A DNA stretch of 54,579 nucleotides. Origin: Oscillospiraceae bacterium. Lineage in GTDB: Bacteria; Bacillota; Clostridia; Oscillospirales; Ruminococcaceae. The stretch lies in the NCBI GenBank assembly GCA_019413245.1, contig DXNX01000001.1, positions 1 through 54,579 of the forward strand, in the 5' to 3' direction. Positions 51,853 through 54,579 of the stretch are shown here, one piece after another (within the stretch, counting starts at the first letter, position 1; each line of letters starts with the position of its first letter). Below the pieces are notes generated by a model. The model had not been told where the DNA came from, did no database searches, and was given only the letters and a program-made list of their open reading frames with translations. Made by a program: the position numbers and the translations under genes.

Positions 51853-53681
51853 TGGGTCGTCCTCCCTCCCTTGAAGATGCCGTAGCCGAAGTGGTCGCAG
51901 CGCAGGCAGCGGCTCGCCTCCTGCATGGCTTCCTCCTCGGTCATACCGCAGGTGGCCAGGGCAAAGTCGGTCCTGGATTCCAGCGGGTTGCGGGCTTTGA
52001 GCTGGATGCGGCCGCAGGGCGGCGTGTTGGACAGGCGGGCGGGTGGGATCTCCACATCACAGCGGATGGTGTGAGAATACCCCAGGAAGCTGTCGATGTT
52101 GGCAGCTCCCACCTTCCCTGCCGCCACCGCCCGGATGACGGTGGCCGGCCCGGTGACCGCGTCGCCGCCGGCAAACACGTTGGGGGTGCCGGGCACATAA
52201 CCGGACAGGTCGGCCTTGAGGGCGCCCCGGCTGGTGCCGATTCCGCCCTTTTCAAAATTATCCGATTCGATACGCTGGCCGATGGCGATGATGAGGTAAT
52301 CGCAGGGGATGCGGAACTCCCGCTCGGCGGCATCCCGGGGACCCGGGCGGCCGTCACGGCCGTATCCGCCGATGATCTGGGGTTTGGTCCACAGAGCAGC
52401 CACCTTGCCTTCCTCGTCGGCTTCAATGCGGTGAGGCGCCTGCAGGGGCAGGATCTGGCAGCCTTCGGCCTGGGCATCGGCAATCTCTTCGGGCAGGGCG
52501 GTCATATCGTCCAGGCGGCGGCGGTAGACGCAGGTCACGCTCTCGGCTCCCAGGCGGATGGCCGTGCGGGTGGCATCCATGCTCACGTTGCCGCCGCCGA
52601 TGACCACCACACGCTTGCCGGTGAAGTCCAGGGGATGACCCTCGCCGCAGTTTCGCAGAAACTCCACAGCGGAAAGAACATTCTTGCTGTCCTCCCCGGG
52701 CAGGCCCAGCTTCTTGTCCGCGTGGGCGCCGATGGCCACATACAGGGCGTCGTAGTCCTGCCGCAGCTGGTCCACCTGGATGTCGGTGCCGATGCACACG
52801 CCGGTGCGCACCTCCACCCCGGTCTTCAGGATGTAATCAATGTCTTTCTGCAGCACGTCCGGCGGCAGACGGTAATCGGGGATGCCGTAGCGCAGCATGC
52901 CGCCCAGGCGGTCCCGCTGTTCAAACACGGTGACGCTGTGGCCCATGAGCTGCAGGTAATAGGCAGCCGTCAGGCCGCTGGGACCGCCCCCCACCACCGC
53001 AATGCGCTTGCCGGTGGCTTCGGCGGGTGCCGGGGGATTTTCGTCCCCGCAGTGGTCCACCGCATATCGTTTGATGCCGCAGATGTTGATGGCATCATCC
53101 ACCAGACGGCGACGGCACTGTTTTTCGCAGGGGTGCTCACACACATAAGCGCAGGAGTACGGGAAGGGATTGTCTTTGCGGATGAGGTCCACCGCATCCT
53201 GGAAGCGGCCTTCCCGCACCAGAGCAATGTATCCGGGAATGTCCACATGGGCCGGGCAGACGGTAACGCAGGGCACCGGCTGTTTGAGAGAACAGATGCA
53301 GCGGCCTTCTTTGGCGTGGAGCTCATAATCTTCCCGGAAGCCCCGCACTCCTTCCAGCACCATGGCGGCGGCTTCGTAGCCGATGGCGCAGTCGGCGGAA
53401 TCCGCAATGGCGGCCGCCGTGGACTCAATGAGATCGATGGTTCCTTCAGGGGCGGTCTGGTCCAGCACGCTCTCGATGAGCGTTTCCAGCTGGGACAGGC
53501 CTATGCGGCAGGGCACGCATTTGCCGCAGGTCTGGGCGTGGCACAGGCGCAGAAAATTCAGTGCCAGGTCCACCGGGCACAGACCCGGCGGGTTGGCGGC
53601 CACGCGGTGCCCCATGTCGCGGCAGAGGTCCTGTACGACCTGCTGGGCGCGGTCCGGGGTTTCGATGGACAGTCTTCGCAT
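51846..53681 (-). CDS. Hydrogenase partner: NuoF-type iron-sulfur domain fused to a GltD-like flavin oxidoreductase
   Basis: A 611-residue fusion. Residues 1-125 match only the C-terminal iron-sulfur part of NuoF/HydB (CHAQTCGKCVPCRIGLSQL), without the FMN/NADH-binding part. Residues 125-590 match the GltD/NfnB-like oxidoreductase: cysteine-rich region (CICSLKQPVPCVTVCP, CAYVCEHPCEKQCRR), FAD motif VVGGGPSGLTAAYYL, NAD(P) motif VVIGGGNVSMDATRTA and C-terminal FAGGDAVTGPATVIRA. A late Cys pair CLRC closes the protein. Together with hydA it forms a two-gene unit resembling GltD-linked (group A2-like) hydrogenases. It probably passes electrons from NAD(P)H to the hydrogenase; direction and any bifurcation are unknown. 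Confidence 0.9.
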   Translation of the reverse strand: MRRLSIETPDRAQQVVQDLCRDMGHRVAANPPGLCPVDLALNFLRLCHAQTCGKCVPCRIGLSQLETLIESVLDQTAPEGTIDLIESTAAAIADSADCAIGYEAAAMVLEGVRGFREDYELHAKEGRCICSLKQPVPCVTVCPAHVDIPGYIALVREGRFQDAVDLIRKDNPFPYSCAYVCEHPCEKQCRRRLVDDAINICGIKRYAVDHCGDENPPAPAEATGKRIAVVGGGPSGLTAAYYLQLMGHSVTVFEQRDRLGGMLRYGIPDYRLPPDVLQKDIDYILKTGVEVRTGVCIGTDIQVDQLRQDYDALYVAIGAHADKKLGLPGEDSKNVLSAVEFLRNCGEGHPLDFTGKRVVVIGGGNVSMDATRTAIRLGAESVTCVYRRRLDDMTALPEEIADAQAEGCQILPLQAPHRIEADEEGKVAALWTKPQIIGGYGRDGRPGPRDAAEREFRIPCDYLIIAIGQRIESDNFEKGGIGTSRGALKADLSGYVPGTPNVFAGGDAVTGPATVIRAVAAGKVGAANIDSFLGYSHTIRCDVEIPPARLSNTPPCGRIQLKARNPLESRTDFALATCGMTEEEAMQEASRCLRCDHFGYGIFKGGRTTQW

Positions 53682-53772
53682 AGATAAAATCCTCCGTTGG
53701 GGGCCGGAGGACCGTTCCCCCGGCAGCTGGTTCCAAACGGCAGCCCGTCCCGGCCGCCGTCACGCTGTTTCC

Positions 53773-53801
53773 AGTATAGGGGATTTTGGCAAATAGTTCA
53801 A
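53773..53801 (-). promoter_or_regulatory. Promoter of the hydrogenase operon with possible redox operator
   Basis: On the minus strand TTGAAC (53801-53796), 17-base spacer, TATACT (53778-53773). ATGTTAA-AAAA-TTATTGA (about 53815-53798) overlaps the -35 and partly resembles Rex sites (TTGTTAA-N4-TTAACAA); the second half is poor. A perfect dyad TTGCAT-T-ATGCAA lies further upstream at 53829-53841. Confidence 0.65.
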
Positions 53802-53878
53802 TAATTTTTTAACATGTTCATAATTATTTTGCATTATGCAATAACAGCTTGCAAGTTTGCCCTATTGGAATACAACAA

Positions 53879-53925
53879 AACAGCGGTGCCTGCAGCGCAT
53901 TTTTTCGCTGCACGGTACCGCTGTT
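53879..53925. terminator. Terminator of the small membrane protein gene
   Basis: AACAGCGGT (53879-53887) pairs with ACCGCTGTT (53917-53925), with an inner TGCAGCG/CGCTGCA stem (53891-53897 with 53906-53912); TTTT follows on the minus strand. Confidence 0.8.
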
Positions 53926-53950
53926 CCTATTTAATAAGAAACGGCCTTGT

Positions 53951-54217
53951 TTACTCCGCCGTCTGCTGTGCCTCTTCCGCCCGGGCCAGTTCTTCTTCCC
54001 GCCGGGCCTGGACCACCACATGCAGGAACTTGTTCATCAGCGGCACATAGGTGAAAACCAACACCAACACTGCCGCAAATCCGATCTGACGCCGGCGGCT
54101 GCGAGGCACCGCCAGGCCCAGAAGCACCCCCACAGCGCACAGGCAGAACTTGACCAGTGCCAGGTCCTTCCAGTTGCTCTGCTGCAGATACCGGTCCGCA
54201 TAGCCAAACAATTTCAT
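53951..54217 (-). CDS. Small membrane protein, unknown function
   Basis: An 88-residue protein starting MKLFGYADRYLQQSNWKDLALVKFC. It has two hydrophobic segments (about 20-38 and 45-65) and a charged C-terminal helix (ARREEELARAEEAQQ). The WKDLALVKFCL...G...P pattern recalls a small Clostridia family sometimes labelled a permease-like protein, but no transport role is shown. AAGGAGGG precedes the ATG. It is monocistronic, with promoter 54293-54321 and terminator 53879-53925. Confidence 0.75.
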   Translation of the reverse strand: MKLFGYADRYLQQSNWKDLALVKFCLCAVGVLLGLAVPRSRRRQIGFAAVLVLVFTYVPLMNKFLHVVVQARREEELARAEEAQQTAE

Positions 54218-54292
54218 CAGTCAGCCCTCCTTGGCGCGGCATACCGCGCGTGTTCCCCTGTCACAACAGGTACAGGGGTTTGTGTTGGTTTC

Positions 54293-54321
54293 AGTGTAAC
54301 ACACAGAACCGCCGAGCGCAA
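54293..54321 (-). promoter_or_regulatory. Promoter of the small membrane protein gene
   Basis: On the minus strand TTGCGC (54321-54316), 17-base spacer, TACACT (54298-54293). The leader holds a CCCTGT/ACAGGG hairpin (about 54255-54277). Confidence 0.6.
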
Positions 54322-54322
54322 T

Positions 54323-54579
54323 CTTCCGGATAGCAACAAAAAAAGGTTTCCCATTTCTGGGAAACCTTGGTGCGCCGGAAGGGGCCCCTCTACCCGCGCT
54401 CTTTCCCACAGTCCACCGGACTGTGGGAACCGGCCGGGACGTGAGCGGCCGGACGAGCTGTTCGAGTCCCTTCCGGGACAAACCGACCGCCTTCCGGAAA
54501 ATAACAATAAAAAAGGTTTCCCACTTCTGGGAAACCTTGGTGCGCCGGAAGGGGCCCCTCTACCCGCGCTCTTTCCCAC
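54323..54579 (-). repeat. Tandem 168-170 bp structured repeat, at least 1.5 copies
   Basis: Positions 54345-54409 recur at 54515-54579 with one mismatch in 65 bases, and the preceding A-rich segments (from 54323 and 54491) also match. The second copy is cut by the window end. Each unit has, on the minus strand, a terminator (GGTTTCCCA-N4-TGGGAAACC, 54345-54366, followed by T7). Ahead of it lies a branched fold: closing stem 54375-54383 with 54468-54476, a perfect 12-bp hairpin 54403-54429, and CCGGCC/GGCCGG (54430-54435 with 54447-54452). This looks like repeated small RNA units with terminators. A tRNA T-loop-like GTTCGAGTCC occurs at 54460-54469, but no valid cloverleaf was found. No protein gene is supported here. 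Confidence 0.75.

Noticed and set aside
54371..54480. A tRNA or tmRNA gene in the repeat
   Set aside because: A T-loop-like GTTCGAGTCC and CGCACCA are present, but they lie on opposite strands and no acceptor, D, anticodon and T stems fit together.
54217..54579. Minus-strand open frame of 120 codons across the tandem repeat
   Set aside because: It is a translation of the structured repeat (repeated GAPSGAPRFP-like segments), with no ribosome site and no protein character.

Overview
This 54.6 kb, GC-rich window reads as a chromosomal segment of an anaerobic Gram-positive gut-type Clostridia. The protein sequences look closest to the Faecalibacterium / Gemmiger / Subdoligranulum part of the Oscillospiraceae, but this is inference from overall character, not a database match. 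Supporting traits are an Rnf complex, a cytoplasmic [FeFe]-hydrogenase with an iron-sulfur/flavin partner, an ECF vitamin transporter, a teichoic-acid-type acylation (dlt-like) operon, strong GGAGG ribosome sites, canonical sigma-A promoters (TTGACA-17-TATAAT types) and many strong bidirectional intrinsic terminators. Almost all genes lie on the minus strand. I found no tRNA, rRNA, CRISPR array, transposase or phage gene.

Layout. 1-2.2 kb: start of a canonical rnf operon (rnfC, rnfD running off the left edge). 2.4-10.4 kb: isolated housekeeping genes (small membrane protein, glgB with a divergent TetR regulator, ECF S-component with a divergent MocR/PdxR-type regulator, LCP-like protein, acidic small protein, cardiolipin synthase). 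10.5-16.6 kb: one operon rpe - rnfD2 - rnfE2 - rnfA2 - DUF1015 - disordered basic protein - rlmA. Its Rnf-like trio has no partners and has lost three of the four expected intramembrane iron-sulfur ligands. 16.7-22.6 kb: surface-glycan operon (polyprenyl-phosphate sugar transferase, two GT4, one GT2, UDP-galactopyranose mutase). 22.6-33.6 kb: aromatic amino-acid operon pheA-aroB-aroC-aroE/aroK fusion-aroF-aroA-tyrA, followed by a WYL regulator and a large membrane protein. 33.7-36.7 kb: hypothetical genes, a degenerate C39-like protein and a candidate structured RNA. 36.8-41.2 kb: dlt-like operon in the order A-C-B-D, with the acyl-shuttle hexapeptide fused to the MBOAT. 41.3-43.4 kb: ilvE and a HAD phosphatase, divergent. 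43.4-49.9 kb: oppBCDF-oppA with a leader that can form a terminator or an antiterminator. 50-53.8 kb: a two-gene hydrogenase operon. 53.9-54.6 kb: small membrane protein and a tandem structured repeat reaching the window end.

Functionally the window combines redox energy conservation (Rnf, hydrogenase), aromatic and branched-chain amino-acid synthesis, peptide import and cell-envelope building. The most unusual items are the orphan Rnf-like trio, the hydrogenase partner joining a NuoF-type iron-sulfur domain to a GltD-like oxidoreductase, the opp leader switch, the noncoding element at 36.5-36.65 kb, and the 168-170 bp tandem repeat at the right edge.
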